Notes: generated by a model not told the origin, from the sequence alone. A stretch of 64,000 bases of DNA from Cytophagales bacterium (GCA_013298215.1 JAAFKE010000001.1:72692-136691), one strand, 5' to 3'; positions 1 to 8,774 are shown, numbered from the stretch's first letter. Translations and numbers: made by a program.

Positions 1-2
1 AA

Positions 3-1223
3 GCCCTGGATGCCACCATTGGCCGCGACGGAATGCTGGAGTACTCGATCATTGTTGATACTGGCAACGACAAGCACAAACCCGTGGCAGTGAACGTGCC
101 AAACCAAAAATCGCCGCAGACATCGAGCCCCGACCGGCCCAACGCCGACCCGCGCAAGCCCCAAATTGATGCCCGCCGCGATTTTGACTCCAACGAACTC
201 AATACCTACATTAACCCCAATTATTCGTTCGACAATTTTGTGGAGGGCGACTGCAACCGCCTGGCGCGGTCGGCGGGCTTTGCCGTGGCGCAGCGGTCGG
301 GTGTTACGTCGTTCAACCCGCTGATGCTCTACGGCGGCGTGGGGCTGGGCAAAACGCACCTCATTCAGGCCATCGGCAATTATATTCGCAACAACTCGCC
401 CCAAAAAACGGTGCTGTACGTGTCGTCCGAGAAATTTACGAACCAGTTTATTAACTCCATTAGAAACAACAAACTGCAAAACTTCACCGACTTCTACATG
501 CAGGTAGATGTGCTGGTGCTGGACGACGTGCAGTTTTTGTCGGGCAAAGAAAAAACGCAGGATACGTTTTTTCACATCTTCAACCACCTGCACCAGTCTG
601 GCAAACAGATCATTATGACCTCCGACCGCGCCCCGCGCGACTTGGAGGGTATGCAAGATCGGCTGCTGTCGCGCTTCAAATGGGGACTAACCGCCGACCT
701 GCAACAGCCCGACTTTGAGACGCGCATTGCGATTATCCAGAAAAAATTGCAATCCGAGGGTATTTATATCGACAACGGGGTGATCGAATACTTGGCCCAC
801 AGCGTGAACACCAACGTGCGCGAGTTGGAGGGCGTGGTGGTGTCGTTGATCGGGCAAGCCACTTTTTTGCGCCAAGAAGTAACCCTCGATTTGGCCAAAA
901 GTATCCTCAAAAACATCGTCACCCGCGAAGAAAAAGCGGTCAATATCGACACCATTCAGGAAACAGTGGCCGACTATTTTGACATGAACGTGGCCGACCT
1001 GAAAGGAAAAAGCCGCCGCCGCGAACACGTGTACCCGCGCCAAATTGCGATGTATATGGCCAAAGAACTCACCGATTTGCCCTTGAAATCAATCGGTTAT
1101 CACTTCGGCGGGCGCGACCACAGTACGGTCATCCACGCCATTCACAACGTGAACGATCTCCTCAAAGAAGACAACGATGCCGCCCGCGAAACGGTGGACA
1201 AGCTCAAAGGGTATTTTAAGTAA
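3..1223 (+). CDS. dnaA: Chromosomal replication initiator DnaA (5' end cut by window edge)
   Basis: Initiates replication by binding DnaA boxes at oriC as an ATP-dependent filament. The reading frame is open to the left edge (codons from base 3 read ALDATIGRDG before the first Met at 33), so the N-terminal DnaB-interaction domain is only partly present. Counting from that Met: Walker A GGVGLGKTHL at about 101-110, Walker B VLVLDDVQFL at about 149-158, and the C-terminal DnaA signature GGRDHSTVIHAIHNV that contacts the DnaA box. A short Pro/Asn-rich linker (about 20-45) separates domain I from the AAA+ core. The next gene starts 11 bases after the stop, so the two may be cotranscribed. No oriC-like box cluster is visible downstream. 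Identification is certain; only the true start lies outside the window. Confidence 0.98.
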   Translation, partial: ALDATIGRDGMLEYSIIVDTGNDKHKPVAVNVPNQKSPQTSSPDRPNADPRKPQIDARRDFDSNELNTYINPNYSFDNFVEGDCNRLARSAGFAVAQRSGVTSFNPLMLYGGVGLGKTHLIQAIGNYIRNNSPQKTVLYVSSEKFTNQFINSIRNNKLQNFTDFYMQVDVLVLDDVQFLSGKEKTQDTFFHIFNHLHQSGKQIIMTSDRAPRDLEGMQDRLLSRFKWGLTADLQQPDFETRIAIIQKKLQSEGIYIDNGVIEYLAHSVNTNVRELEGVVVSLIGQATFLRQEVTLDLAKSILKNIVTREEKAVNIDTIQETVADYFDMNVADLKGKSRRREHVYPRQIAMYMAKELTDLPLKSIGYHFGGRDHSTVIHAIHNVNDLLKEDNDAARETVDKLKGYFK

Positions 1224-1234
1224 ACGCTGGGGCT

Positions 1235-2203
1235 ATGCTGTTTTTTGTACCCCGAAAATCGCTCGACACCGCCCGCTGGAACGCGTTTGTGGCCAGTTCT
1301 CCGCAAAACATTATGTACGGTTACGCGTGGTACTTGGACATTGTTTGCCCGCGTTGGGAGGCTGTTGTCCAAACCGATGAGTCGGGCCGCTGGCAGGCGG
1401 TTTTTGCCGTACCGCTCCGCCAAAAATACGGCTTTTGGGTGGTGCACCAGCCGCTTTTCTGCCAGTTTCTGCCCGTTTTTTCGTTGCCCCACTTAGACCT
1501 TCCACCGCCATTTGACGCATTTTGGAAGGCCATAAAAAACCGTTTTTGGTACGTCTCTATCCTGAACGTGCCACACTGGCCTGGGGCAGAGAAAACAGAT
1601 TTTGCGCCAATACGCAGCAATTTGGTGCTGCAACTCGGGGGTTCTTACGCCCAAATTCGCGGCAAATACAGTGCCGACCGCGAGCGGAACTTGGCAAAAG
1701 CCCAGAAATCGAACTGGCAAATTGATGAAAGCCAAGACCTTGAACCGCTCATCGGGATGTTCAAAGCCAACCACGCTCATTTGATGCAAAACGGGGTTTC
1801 GGAAAAAGCCTATGGCATCCTGCGGCGTTTGTATGCCGAGGCCAACGCCCAAAACTTGGCACTGCTTTGCTACGCCAAAAGCGGCGGCAAAACCGAAGCG
1901 GGCGCGTTGTTTTGGGTGAGCGACCAGCGCATTATTTATATTTTCAACGCGGCCACCAAACACGGACGCGCGGCCAACGCCAGGACGCTGATTATTGATA
2001 AAGTGCTGCAACAAAAGGCGGGGCAAAACTTGTTATTTGATTTTGAAAGCCCCGAAAAAAGCAGCGTAGCCGATTTTTACCGAAGTTTTGGCGCAACGCC
2101 CGAAGCGCACGTTGCTTTGAGGTACAATAAATTCCCAGTGTTGGAGCGGGTTTTTCGGTTTTTGAATCCGCGCAAAACAAAGCCCAACGCCAGTGGTATT
2201 TAG
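1235..2203 (+). CDS. FemAB/BioF2-like GNAT acyltransferase family protein
   Basis: A 322-residue protein without signal peptide. The layout fits the double-GNAT FemAB/BioF2-like fold: an N-terminal half with aromatic strands, the segment YAQIRGKYSADRERNLAKAQ at about 143-162 (the K/R-rich helix typical of these proteins), and a C-terminal half with ALLCYAKSGGKTEAGALFWV and YIFNAATKHGRAANARTLII, which resembles the acetyl-CoA-binding part of GNAT enzymes. Members move acyl or aminoacyl groups onto cell-wall, polysaccharide or amino-acid acceptors; the acceptor here cannot be deduced. ATG at 1235 follows the dnaA stop by 11 bases. The family call rests on fold-like patterns, not on a diagnostic catalytic motif. 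Confidence 0.7.
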   Translation: MLFFVPRKSLDTARWNAFVASSPQNIMYGYAWYLDIVCPRWEAVVQTDESGRWQAVFAVPLRQKYGFWVVHQPLFCQFLPVFSLPHLDLPPPFDAFWKAIKNRFWYVSILNVPHWPGAEKTDFAPIRSNLVLQLGGSYAQIRGKYSADRERNLAKAQKSNWQIDESQDLEPLIGMFKANHAHLMQNGVSEKAYGILRRLYAEANAQNLALLCYAKSGGKTEAGALFWVSDQRIIYIFNAATKHGRAANARTLIIDKVLQQKAGQNLLFDFESPEKSSVADFYRSFGATPEAHVALRYNKFPVLERVFRFLNPRKTKPNASGI

Positions 2204-2295
2204 AAACGCACGGCGCCGTTAATTTTAGGGTTTACCGTTGCCACGTACAAGATAATTGCAGAACTTGCGCCAGCAATCAATCATTTCTTACAAAT

Positions 2296-3540
2296 ATGAA
2301 ACCCTTCACCGCGTTACTTTTGTTTTTTTTCTGCCAGTTTTGCTACGCCCAAAAGCCCGAAAACGTGCTCGAAAAAATTCTGTACGATAACCCCAAACAG
2401 TTCAAAAAAATAACTGACAACCCCCAAAAATACGAAATTCAGATTCTGTACACCCAGATAGACCGCGACGCTCAAAATCGTCCTTCGTTCAAGTCGTATT
2501 CGTATCAGTTGGATGCAAACAAGTATTTTTACCCCGCCAGCACGGTCAAGTTTCCCGCCGTTTTGCTGGCCATGGAAAAAATTAACGACTTGAAAATAAA
2601 GGGATTAACCATTCATTCGACAATGCTGACCGATTCGGCGGGTCATGGGCAAATATCTGTACTGACCGACACGACGGCACAAAACCAACTTCCGTCGGTG
2701 GCGCACTACGCCAAAAAAATACTGTTGGTGAGCGACAATGAGGCCTTCAATCGGCTGTACGAGTTTGTGGGGCAGAGCGAGTTTAACGACAAGCTGCGTG
2801 CCAAAAACTACCCCGGCGTGCGTATTTTGCACCGCTTATCAACGCCACTTTCTGTCATCGAAAACCGCTACACAAATCCAATCCGATTTATGAACGGATC
2901 AACGAATATCTACGCCCAGGCTGGGCGGTTTAACCCAAAAAACTTGGTACCCAACACGTGCATTCTCAAGGGCCTGGGCTATTACAAAAACGATTCGCTG
3001 GTGCGCGAGCCGTTCGATTTTACGACTAAAAACTTTTTTGGCATCGCCAACCAACAAGAAATGCTGAAAGCGGTGCTGTTTCCAGAGGCGGTGGCCAAAC
3101 AAAAGCGGTTTAGATTAACGGCAGACGACTACCAATTTTTGTACCAGTATATGTCGCAGTTGCCATCCGAAACGCGCCATCCGTACTACGACCCAAAGGA
3201 GTTTTACGACAGTTATTGCAAGTTTACGATGTTCGGCGACCGCAAAGAACTGATGCCCAAACACATCAGGGTTTTTAACAAGGTGGGCGATGCCTACGGG
3301 TTTTTGTTGGACAACGCCTACATCGCAGACTTTAAAACGGGGGTGGAGTTTATGCTGTCGGCGGTGATTTATTGCAACGAAGACCAGATTTTTAACGACG
3401 ATAAATACGAGTATGACACGATTGGCCACCCATTTTTTGGCGACATTGGGCGGCTCATTTACCAGCACGAACTTACCCGGCCCCGCAAACACAAAGCAAA
3501 TTTGAGTAAGTTCGACGTGGTGGGCAAAGCGAAGTATTAG
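2296..3540 (+). CDS. Exported class A beta-lactamase-fold serine hydrolase
   Basis: 414 residues with a signal peptide (hydrophobic stretch ending CYAQ at about 16-19), so periplasmic. It carries the penicillin-recognising motifs: S82-T-V-K85 (SxxK nucleophile and base), S146-D-N148 (SDN) and a KVG at about 330 in place of KTG. This matches the Beta-lactamase2 family. It is longer than a typical class A beta-lactamase (about 290 residues), with additions between the SDN and KxG motifs and at the C-terminus, so a peptidoglycan or ester hydrolase role is as likely as beta-lactam resistance. The stop overlaps the stop of the convergent DUF1456 gene by four bases. Confidence 0.8.
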   Translation: MKPFTALLLFFFCQFCYAQKPENVLEKILYDNPKQFKKITDNPQKYEIQILYTQIDRDAQNRPSFKSYSYQLDANKYFYPASTVKFPAVLLAMEKINDLKIKGLTIHSTMLTDSAGHGQISVLTDTTAQNQLPSVAHYAKKILLVSDNEAFNRLYEFVGQSEFNDKLRAKNYPGVRILHRLSTPLSVIENRYTNPIRFMNGSTNIYAQAGRFNPKNLVPNTCILKGLGYYKNDSLVREPFDFTTKNFFGIANQQEMLKAVLFPEAVAKQKRFRLTADDYQFLYQYMSQLPSETRHPYYDPKEFYDSYCKFTMFGDRKELMPKHIRVFNKVGDAYGFLLDNAYIADFKTGVEFMLSAVIYCNEDQIFNDDKYEYDTIGHPFFGDIGRLIYQHELTRPRKHKANLSKFDVVGKAKY

Positions 3541-3797
3541 ACAGTTTTGGGCGGGCCAACCACCGACGGTTTTTTATCGTCGCGCGGGCCGCGCAGGTGT
3601 ATGACCAGGCCGTTCAAGAAATTTCGCAAAATTTGGTCTCCGCAGGGCTTGAAATTGGGATGATCCTCGTTGCGAAACAACGCCCCAATCTCCGCTTTCG
3701 AGACCTTAAAATCGACCAATTGGAGAATATCCACGATCTGGTCGTCGCGCAGTTGAAGCGCCACGCGCAATTTTTTCAGAATGTCGTTGTTAGACAT
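3537..3797 (-). CDS. DUF1456 family protein (single-repeat form)
   Basis: A small basic protein of 86 residues starting MSNNDILKKLRVALQLRDD, followed by a second helical block with VSKAEIGALFRNEDHPNFKPC and ending FLNGLVIHLRGPRDDKK. This is the DUF1456 (YehS-like) pattern; the proteobacterial form usually has two copies of the module, whereas this one has a single copy. Function is unknown. A Met two codons upstream (3803) is an alternative start; the chosen one matches the usual MSNND family start. A TAnnTTTG-like -7 box lies about 30 bases upstream. The 3' end overlaps the upstream convergent hydrolase gene by four bases. Confidence 0.75.
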   Translation of the reverse strand: MSNNDILKKLRVALQLRDDQIVDILQLVDFKVSKAEIGALFRNEDHPNFKPCGDQILRNFLNGLVIHLRGPRDDKKPSVVGPPKTV

Positions 3798-3827
3798 ACG
3801 CATTTGTGCTGGTGGTTAAGTAAAACA

Positions 3828-3835
3828 CAAATATA
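3828..3835 (-). promoter_or_regulatory. Putative Bacteroidota -7 promoter box for the DUF1456 gene
   Basis: On the minus strand this reads TATATTTG, a full match to the Bacteroidota housekeeping -7 consensus TAnnTTTG, about 30 bases before the DUF1456 start. No good TTTG -33 element is seen at the expected distance, so the site is only a candidate. Confidence 0.4.
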
Positions 3836-3918
3836 CAATGATGCTTTCATAAGGAGTTGTGCCGGAAGGTTCAAAATTGTAACTTGAAAACTTTTCTGAC
3901 CCCTAACATTCTCCACCG

Positions 3919-5154
3919 ATGGCGCTAAACTACATTTGGGTAGCCTTTTTTGTGATCGCGTTCTTGGTTGCGCTGGTCAAACTCATTTTTTTTGGCGACA
4001 CCGAGGCGTTCAAGCTCATCGTCGAAGCCATGTTCGACTCGGCCAAGGTAGCCATCGTGGACGTGGCCATTCCGCTGGCGGGCGTAATGACCTTTTTTTT
4101 GGGCATCCTCAACATCGGCGAAAAAGCGGGGGCTATCAACTTTTTGGCGCGCATCATCGGCCCGTTCTTCAACAAATTGTTTCCCGAAGTACCCGCCAAC
4201 CACCCTGCCAACGGGCAAATGATTATGAATTTTTCGGCCAATATGCTCGGCTTAGACAACGCCGCCACGCCGTTTGGCCTCAGGGCCATGCAGAGTTTGC
4301 AAGAGCTTAATCCGCAAAAAGACACCGCCTCCAACGCCCAAATTATGTTTTTGGTGCTCCATACATCGGGGCTAACCATTATACCACTCAGTATTATGGC
4401 GCAGCGAGCCATTTTGGGCGCAAAAGACCCCTCCGATATTTTTATCCCCTGCCTGGTAGGCACATACGTGACAACGGTGGTGAGTATTTTTTTGGTGGCC
4501 ACCTGGCAAAAAACCAACCTCCTAAACCGCACCGTGGTGGGCTGGTTGGGGGGAGTCACCACGGGGCTGTCGTTGTTGCTCTGGTATTTGTCGGGCCTCA
4601 GCAAAGAGGGCCTCGAAACGTTCTCGAAAGTAACGGGCAACTTGATCCTGATGGTAATCATCGTGTCTTTTTTGTTGGGTGCACTCCGCAAGAAAGTAAA
4701 CGTATTCGAGACCTTCATCGAGGGTGCCAAGACGGGTTTTGAGACATCGGTCAAAATTATGCCCTATCTGGTAGGTATGTTGGTGGCCATCAGCGCGTTC
4801 AGAAATTCGGGGGCAATGGGCTACGTGGTAGATGGCTTCAAGTGGGCTATCTTTCAAACGGGCATGAACACCGACTTTGCCGATGCCCTGCCCGTGGCAC
4901 TGATGAAACCCCTCAGCGGTTCGGGTGCGCGCGCCCTGATGATCGACTCGATGAAGGAGTTTGGGGTCGATTCGTTTGTGGGGCGATTAGTATGTATTTT
5001 TCAGGGATCTGCCGACACTACCTTCTACATCATTGCGCTGTATTTTGGCTCGGTGGGCATTCGCAACACCCGATACGCCATTGTGGCTGGCCTGGTGGCC
5101 GATTTTGTTGGAGTCGTTGCGGGAATATTACTGGGCTATTTTTTCTTTCATTAA
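3919..5154 (+). CDS. SpmA-SpmB fusion, nucleoside-recognition (GATE) domain membrane protein
   Basis: 411 residues, strongly hydrophobic with about ten membrane segments. The N-terminal half (1-205) resembles spore maturation protein A, including MNFSANMLGLDNAATPFGLR at about 103-122, the hallmark N-x-x-G-L-x-N-A-A-T-P motif of the nucleoside recognition (Gate) domain. The C-terminal half (from about 215) resembles SpmB, ending with ALMIDSMKEFGVDSFVGRL and the FQGSADTTFYI region. In Bacillus these are two genes; fused forms are common in Bacteroidota, which do not sporulate. The transported or sensed ligand is not established. The gene is alone between a convergent pair and the SDR. Confidence 0.85.
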   Translation: MALNYIWVAFFVIAFLVALVKLIFFGDTEAFKLIVEAMFDSAKVAIVDVAIPLAGVMTFFLGILNIGEKAGAINFLARIIGPFFNKLFPEVPANHPANGQMIMNFSANMLGLDNAATPFGLRAMQSLQELNPQKDTASNAQIMFLVLHTSGLTIIPLSIMAQRAILGAKDPSDIFIPCLVGTYVTTVVSIFLVATWQKTNLLNRTVVGWLGGVTTGLSLLLWYLSGLSKEGLETFSKVTGNLILMVIIVSFLLGALRKKVNVFETFIEGAKTGFETSVKIMPYLVGMLVAISAFRNSGAMGYVVDGFKWAIFQTGMNTDFADALPVALMKPLSGSGARALMIDSMKEFGVDSFVGRLVCIFQGSADTTFYIIALYFGSVGIRNTRYAIVAGLVADFVGVVAGILLGYFFFH

Positions 5155-5260
5155 GTATGGGTTAAAATTTACTTATTATAAATTTAGTGTTATAAAATAC
5201 TGGTAATCAGAAAGTTGAAAATATCTTCAAACATAAACTAAATATTAACGGGTACTTAGC

Positions 5261-6064
5261 ATGAAACTGACCGATAAAATTGCGCTCGTAACGGGAGCGG
5301 GCAAGGGCATTGGCCGCGCCATAGCCGAGGGTTTTGCCAGCCAAGGCGCAATTGTGGTGGTAAACGACCTACCCAACAGCCCCGATGCCCCCGACACGGT
5401 GGCCGCCATCAGCGCCAAGGGCGGCCAAGCAGTTTTTTTTGGGGGCGATGTATCAAAAACAGCCGAAATTGATGCGTTGTTCGAGCGGATAAAAAACACT
5501 TTTGGGCGCTTAGACGTGTTGGTAAACAACGCTGGCATTACGGGCTGGGGAACGGTCTGGGACACGTCGGAAGAAATGTTTGATGCCGTGATGAACACCA
5601 ACTTGAAGGGTACTTTTTTTTGCAGCGTGGCAGCGGCTCGGCTCATGCGCCACCCAAACAACGGTGGCAGTATCATTAATATTTCGACCAAGGCGGCTTC
5701 TTTGGGCATCAAAAACCTGTCGGCCTACGCCGCCAGCAAGGGCGGAATCCACGCCCTCACCAAACAATTTGCCGTGGAGCTCGCTCCCCACAATATTCGG
5801 GTAAACACCTTTGGGCCAGGCGCAATAAACGTAGAACGAAACCTCCACGACGACCCCGACTACGCCACTCACTGGGGCGCGGTCATTCCGATGGGGCGCA
5901 CCGGCCAACCCGAAGAGATGGTGGGACCCGCCATTTTTTTAGCCTCCAACGATTCATCTTTTGTAACTGGCCAGCTTTTCTACGCCGACGGCGGGTGGTC
6001 GGTACAGGGCAGGCTTCCCGAAAACTCGTTGGACGCGCAACTAAAAAGCAACGAGGGCAAATAA
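5261..6064 (+). CDS. SDR family NAD(P)-dependent oxidoreductase
   Basis: A classical short-chain dehydrogenase of 267 residues. It has TGAGKGIG at 11-18 for the dinucleotide, NNAG at about 89-92, an active-site NIST segment (S142/T143) and Y156-A-A-S-K160. An Asp-like end to the second strand (VVVNDL, about 31-36) suggests preference for NAD over NADP. The C-terminus keeps FVTGQLFYADGG, the usual substrate-loop end. Similar proteins are annotated as glucose 1-dehydrogenase or 3-oxoacyl-ACP reductase-like, and the sequence does not settle the substrate. It stands alone, about 100 bases after the Spm fusion and followed by 260 bases of gene-free DNA. It could serve the catabolic genes further along, but proximity does not show this. 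Confidence 0.85.
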   Translation: MKLTDKIALVTGAGKGIGRAIAEGFASQGAIVVVNDLPNSPDAPDTVAAISAKGGQAVFFGGDVSKTAEIDALFERIKNTFGRLDVLVNNAGITGWGTVWDTSEEMFDAVMNTNLKGTFFCSVAAARLMRHPNNGGSIINISTKAASLGIKNLSAYAASKGGIHALTKQFAVELAPHNIRVNTFGPGAINVERNLHDDPDYATHWGAVIPMGRTGQPEEMVGPAIFLASNDSSFVTGQLFYADGGWSVQGRLPENSLDAQLKSNEGK

Positions 6065-6327
6065 GGCGTGGGTTGTACCTTGGGGCAGCAATACCTCTGC
6101 GGCCTCAAAAATTCGCCAAAGACAGATAAGTTTCGTAAATTGGCTTTGCAAATACCCAGCAATACTTGGGACAACTACCAAATGTCGCCGCTATGAGGGC
6201 ACTCTATAACTTTTGGAGCAACCAAGAAAATAACGGATATTTTTAATTGCATCAAAAAGTTAAAAGACTGTAATTAAAGGCCCTCTCAACAACGGCGTAT
6301 TTCGTGGATAAATAAAACATACAGACA
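6065..6327. other. Gene-free AT-rich interval
   Basis: About 260 bases between the SDR stop and the nucleotidyltransferase start. It becomes AT-rich toward its right half (from about 6190). I see no convincing coding frame, RNA gene or strong terminator stem. It is the left edge of the AT-rich patch holding the next two genes. Confidence 0.5.
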
Positions 6328-6621
6328 ATGAATGCAATATTGGAAGTTGAAATAGCCTTACGGAAAAACGGCATTTTTGACGCTTTTGGCATAACCCAAT
6401 TGGGCGTTTTTGGTTCATCTTCCCGAGGTGAAACGCACCGAGATATAGATTTTTTGTTGGAACAAGATTTAGACTACGAAACCCGAAAACGCCTTAAAAG
6501 TCGCCTTTCAAAGGTCTTAAAAGCAAAAATAGATTTAGTTTCTGCCAAATTTGCTGACCCAATTATACTATATCACGCCCGAAAAGAGTCAGACACCATT
6601 TCTGTATCCATTGAGCCGTAA
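6328..6621 (+). CDS. MNT-type nucleotidyltransferase domain protein (orphan MntA-like)
   Basis: 97 residues forming a minimal nucleotidyltransferase. GVFGSSSRGETHRDIDFLLE (about 27-46) supplies the GS and DxD metal-binding motif, and KIDLVSAK (about 73-80) supplies the third acidic residue. In MntA-HepT toxin-antitoxin pairs such a protein AMPylates and silences the HEPN toxin HepT; other MNT proteins are unlinked to toxins. No HEPN partner follows: the next gene is convergent and unrelated. The gene is AT-rich relative to its surroundings, which suggests acquisition or a decayed toxin-antitoxin locus. The domain call is firm; the biological role is open. Confidence 0.75.
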   Translation: MNAILEVEIALRKNGIFDAFGITQLGVFGSSSRGETHRDIDFLLEQDLDYETRKRLKSRLSKVLKAKIDLVSAKFADPIILYHARKESDTISVSIEP

Positions 6622-6624
6622 ATT

Positions 6625-7191
6625 CTAAGACAATCGTCTCATAATCATGCTTTTAACTAACTCGTAAAACACAACGGGCTGCAGTGTACGCCAGTTTTCT
6701 ATGAGAAGTGTGCCGCCAAAATTTAGGTAGGAGTCTAAGCGATACCGCCGCCACTCGCGCTCCACAAACTCGCGTGAGTTCACGATTGCGATCCAGCCTT
6801 CGGCCACGTCATCGAACCACTCGGCGTAGTACTCATCGTCCGATCCGTGAAAATTTAGGATGTTCTCGGCAATCAAAATAAACTTATCAATGCCCTCCTT
6901 GGTCATGTAATCGACCAAGTTTCTTTTCAGAAACATCACGTCGTTGTGTAGCGTGTCGTTCCATTCTCCGAATAGTTCTACGACGGCGTAGCGCTGCTGG
7001 TAGTCGGCAAAAATAACCTTGCAGTACAGCGTTTCCGACTCAATGGTGTCCCAAAGCGGGTGAATATAATACCCATAGATGTCATTTTCGTAGGTATGCA
7101 GGTTGTAGGTGCGCCTATAAAAGGGCGAGCGTTTGTCGTCGGCGGCTACGTAGTGTTTTTCCCAATTGTAAAAAGGCTCAATGTTTTGCAT
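6625..7191 (-). CDS. Conserved hypothetical protein
   Basis: 188 residues, soluble, no signal peptide or membrane span. It is rich in Tyr, Trp and acidic residues, for example NWEKHYVAADDKRSPFYRR near the N-terminus, FHGSDDEYYAEWFDDVAEGW at about 113-132 and an Arg/Trp-rich stretch EREWRRYRLDSYLNFGGTLL near the C-terminus. I do not recognise a characterised family. The codon pattern and compositional regularity support a real gene. It converges on the nucleotidyltransferase with a gap of three bases, so the two are not one operon. Confidence 0.65.
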   Translation of the reverse strand: MQNIEPFYNWEKHYVAADDKRSPFYRRTYNLHTYENDIYGYYIHPLWDTIESETLYCKVIFADYQQRYAVVELFGEWNDTLHNDVMFLKRNLVDYMTKEGIDKFILIAENILNFHGSDDEYYAEWFDDVAEGWIAIVNSREFVEREWRRYRLDSYLNFGGTLLIENWRTLQPVVFYELVKSMIMRRLS

Positions 7192-7513
7192 AGTATGCTA
7201 AAGATATTCGGTTCTCAGACAATTTTACTGTATTCCTAAAAAGCCCTAAGTACTTGAACCTATTTAGTTTGCATTAAATATCTGCTGTAACCTTCTGTTA
7301 ATCAGTACTTTAAATTAATTTCTAAATGTAAACTATTTGTGTTGAACTACTTATTTTATAAAAGTTTTAAACAGCTTCAATAGCGTATTTTAAGGCAAGT
7401 AAAAGAAGAAGAAATCATTGATACAATCCGAGAAAGTAGAAAGCAGCCAACATGGGGCTCGGCAATACACGGCTTGAATTTATACCCTCCCCCCTATTGC
7501 CAAGCCCCGTTCA
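7192..7513. other. AT-rich intergenic interval with a possible gene remnant
   Basis: About 320 bases with no complete gene. Plus-strand bases of about 7395-7450 read as an in-frame stretch (RQVKEEEIIDTIRESRK) that looks coding-like but has a stop just upstream and no obvious start, so it may be the tail of a lost gene. The right end holds an imperfect inverted repeat listed separately. Confidence 0.4.
7455..7508 (-). terminator. Imperfect hairpin downstream of ruvB
   Basis: Arms GGGGCTcGGCAATA (7455-7468) and TATTGCCaAGCCCC (7495-7508) pair at 13 of 14 positions around a 26-base loop. It begins six bases beyond the ruvB stop on the minus strand. There is no clear U-tract after the stem, so it may be an end-stabilising hairpin rather than an intrinsic terminator. 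Confidence 0.45.
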
Positions 7514-8539
7514 TTAAAACAACTCTCCCGCCTTAAACCTGGGTACGATTCCCAAATGGCGGTAGGCTTTTTCGGTGGCCTCGCGGCCGCGCGAAGTGCG
7601 CTTCAAAAAACCCTCCTGAATTAAAAACGGCTCATAGACCTCCTCAATGGTTTCGGCCTCCTCGCTGCACGCCGTCGAAATGGTGGTAAGACCCACGGGG
7701 CCGCCCTTAAACTTTTCGATAATCGTGCTTAGGATGCGGTTGTCCATCTCATCTAATCCGTTTTGATCTACGTTGAGGGCGGTAAGTGCCATTTCGGCAA
7801 TCGCGATCGTGATCGTACCCGTACCTTTCACTTGGGCAAAGTCGCGGGTGCGGCGCAGCAAATTATTGGCAATTCGGGGCGTTCCTCGGCTTCGCCGGGC
7901 TATTTCATACGCGCCCTCGTCGTTGATGGGCGTTTGCAACAAATGCGCCGATCGCTTCACAATACCCGACAGCAATTGCGCGTCGTAGTACTCCAAGCGG
8001 GCATTAATACCAAACCTTGCACGCAGCGGGGCCGTCAGCAAGCCCGCCCGGGTGGTTGCCCCCACCAGCGTGAACGGGTTGAGGCTAATCTGAATGCTGC
8101 GGGCGTTGGGGCCCGAGTCGAGCATAATATCAATTTTGTAATCTTCCATGGCCGAGTACAAGTACTCCTCAACGATGGGGTTGAGGCGGTGTATTTCGTC
8201 GATGAAGAGCACGTCGTTGGGCTGCAAATTGGTGAGCAACCCCGCCAGGTCGCTCGGTTTGTCCATAACTGGCCCCGACGTAATCTTGATGCCCGCCCCG
8301 AGTTCGTTGGCCACAATGTGCGACAGCGTGGTTTTGCCCAGCCCGGGCGGGCCGTGGAGCAGCACGTGGTCGAGGGCTTCGCCGCGTTGTTTGGCTGCTT
8401 TCACAAAAATTTTTAGGTTTTCGAGTACCTTTTCTTGCCCCGTAAAATCGTCGAAACTGAGTGGGCGCAGGGCACGTTCAATTTCTTTTTCGGTATTGGT
8501 GAGCGGCTCGGTGTCGGCCTTTAAATAATCTTGGCGCAT
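7514..8539 (-). CDS. ruvB: Holliday junction branch migration ATPase RuvB
   Basis: The hexameric AAA+ motor that, with RuvA, drives Holliday junction branch migration in recombinational repair. 341 residues from the Met at 8539, the usual family length. Motifs seen: [19 protein letters not shown] near the N-terminus, Walker [11 protein letters not shown], Walker [11 protein letters not shown], sensor [10 protein letters not shown], arginine-finger region APLRARFG, and a C-terminal winged helix ending [16 protein letters not shown]. The frame stays open 21 codons further upstream, but the MRQDYL start matches the family. It is monocistronic here; ruvA and ruvC are not adjacent. Confidence 0.97.
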   Translation of the reverse strand: MRQDYLKADTEPLTNTEKEIERALRPLSFDDFTGQEKVLENLKIFVKAAKQRGEALDHVLLHGPPGLGKTTLSHIVANELGAGIKITSGPVMDKPSDLAGLLTNLQPNDVLFIDEIHRLNPIVEEYLYSAMEDYKIDIMLDSGPNARSIQISLNPFTLVGATTRAGLLTAPLRARFGINARLEYYDAQLLSGIVKRSAHLLQTPINDEGAYEIARRSRGTPRIANNLLRRTRDFAQVKGTGTITIAIAEMALTALNVDQNGLDEMDNRILSTIIEKFKGGPVGLTTISTACSEEAETIEEVYEPFLIQEGFLKRTSRGREATEKAYRHLGIVPRFKAGELF

Positions 8540-8715
8540 AAATATAACTGTGTATTTTTGGTAAGTAAATGGACTATTTAACAAGATGCAAGTTACCCAC
8601 AATATTCACACATTGCGATTTAAAAAGCTTTGAGCTCCAGCACTTCGCCCGCCTTGCAGCGCCGTTCTAAACGCGCACCCGTTATTTTTTTACCCGCGAG
8701 GGTGTACGTTTTTTA

Positions 8716-8774
8716 CTTGTCAGTGAGGACACTGACAAGGGCGGACACTGACAAGGGCCGACACTGACAAGGGC
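8716..8774. repeat. Three 16-bp tandem repeats with an overlapping perfect hairpin
   Basis: Units of (G/C)GACACTGACAAGGGC occur at 8727-8742, 8743-8758 and 8759-8774, differing only at the first base. Just before them, CTTGTCAGTG (8716-8725) is the exact reverse complement of CACTGACAAG, the core of every unit. The left arm can therefore pair with any of the three copies; the nearest gives a 10-bp stem with a four-base AGGA loop. If ruvB is transcribed from the candidate promoter at 8808, this lies in its leader. Confidence 0.85.

Noticed and set aside
1-2295. Replication origin beside dnaA
   Set aside because: No cluster of TTATCCACA-like boxes or AT-rich unwinding region in the visible flank; the upstream flank is outside the window.
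3930-4754. A long minus-strand frame opposite the Spm fusion
   Set aside because: Shadow of a well-supported membrane protein gene; Ser/Thr/Pro/Ala-rich translation without family features.
6328-6621. Complete MntA-HepT toxin-antitoxin pair
   Set aside because: No HEPN gene adjoins it; the neighbouring gene is convergent and has no RxxxxH-type HEPN motif.
8716-8774. CRISPR array
   Set aside because: The 16-bp units are directly adjacent without spacers and number only three.
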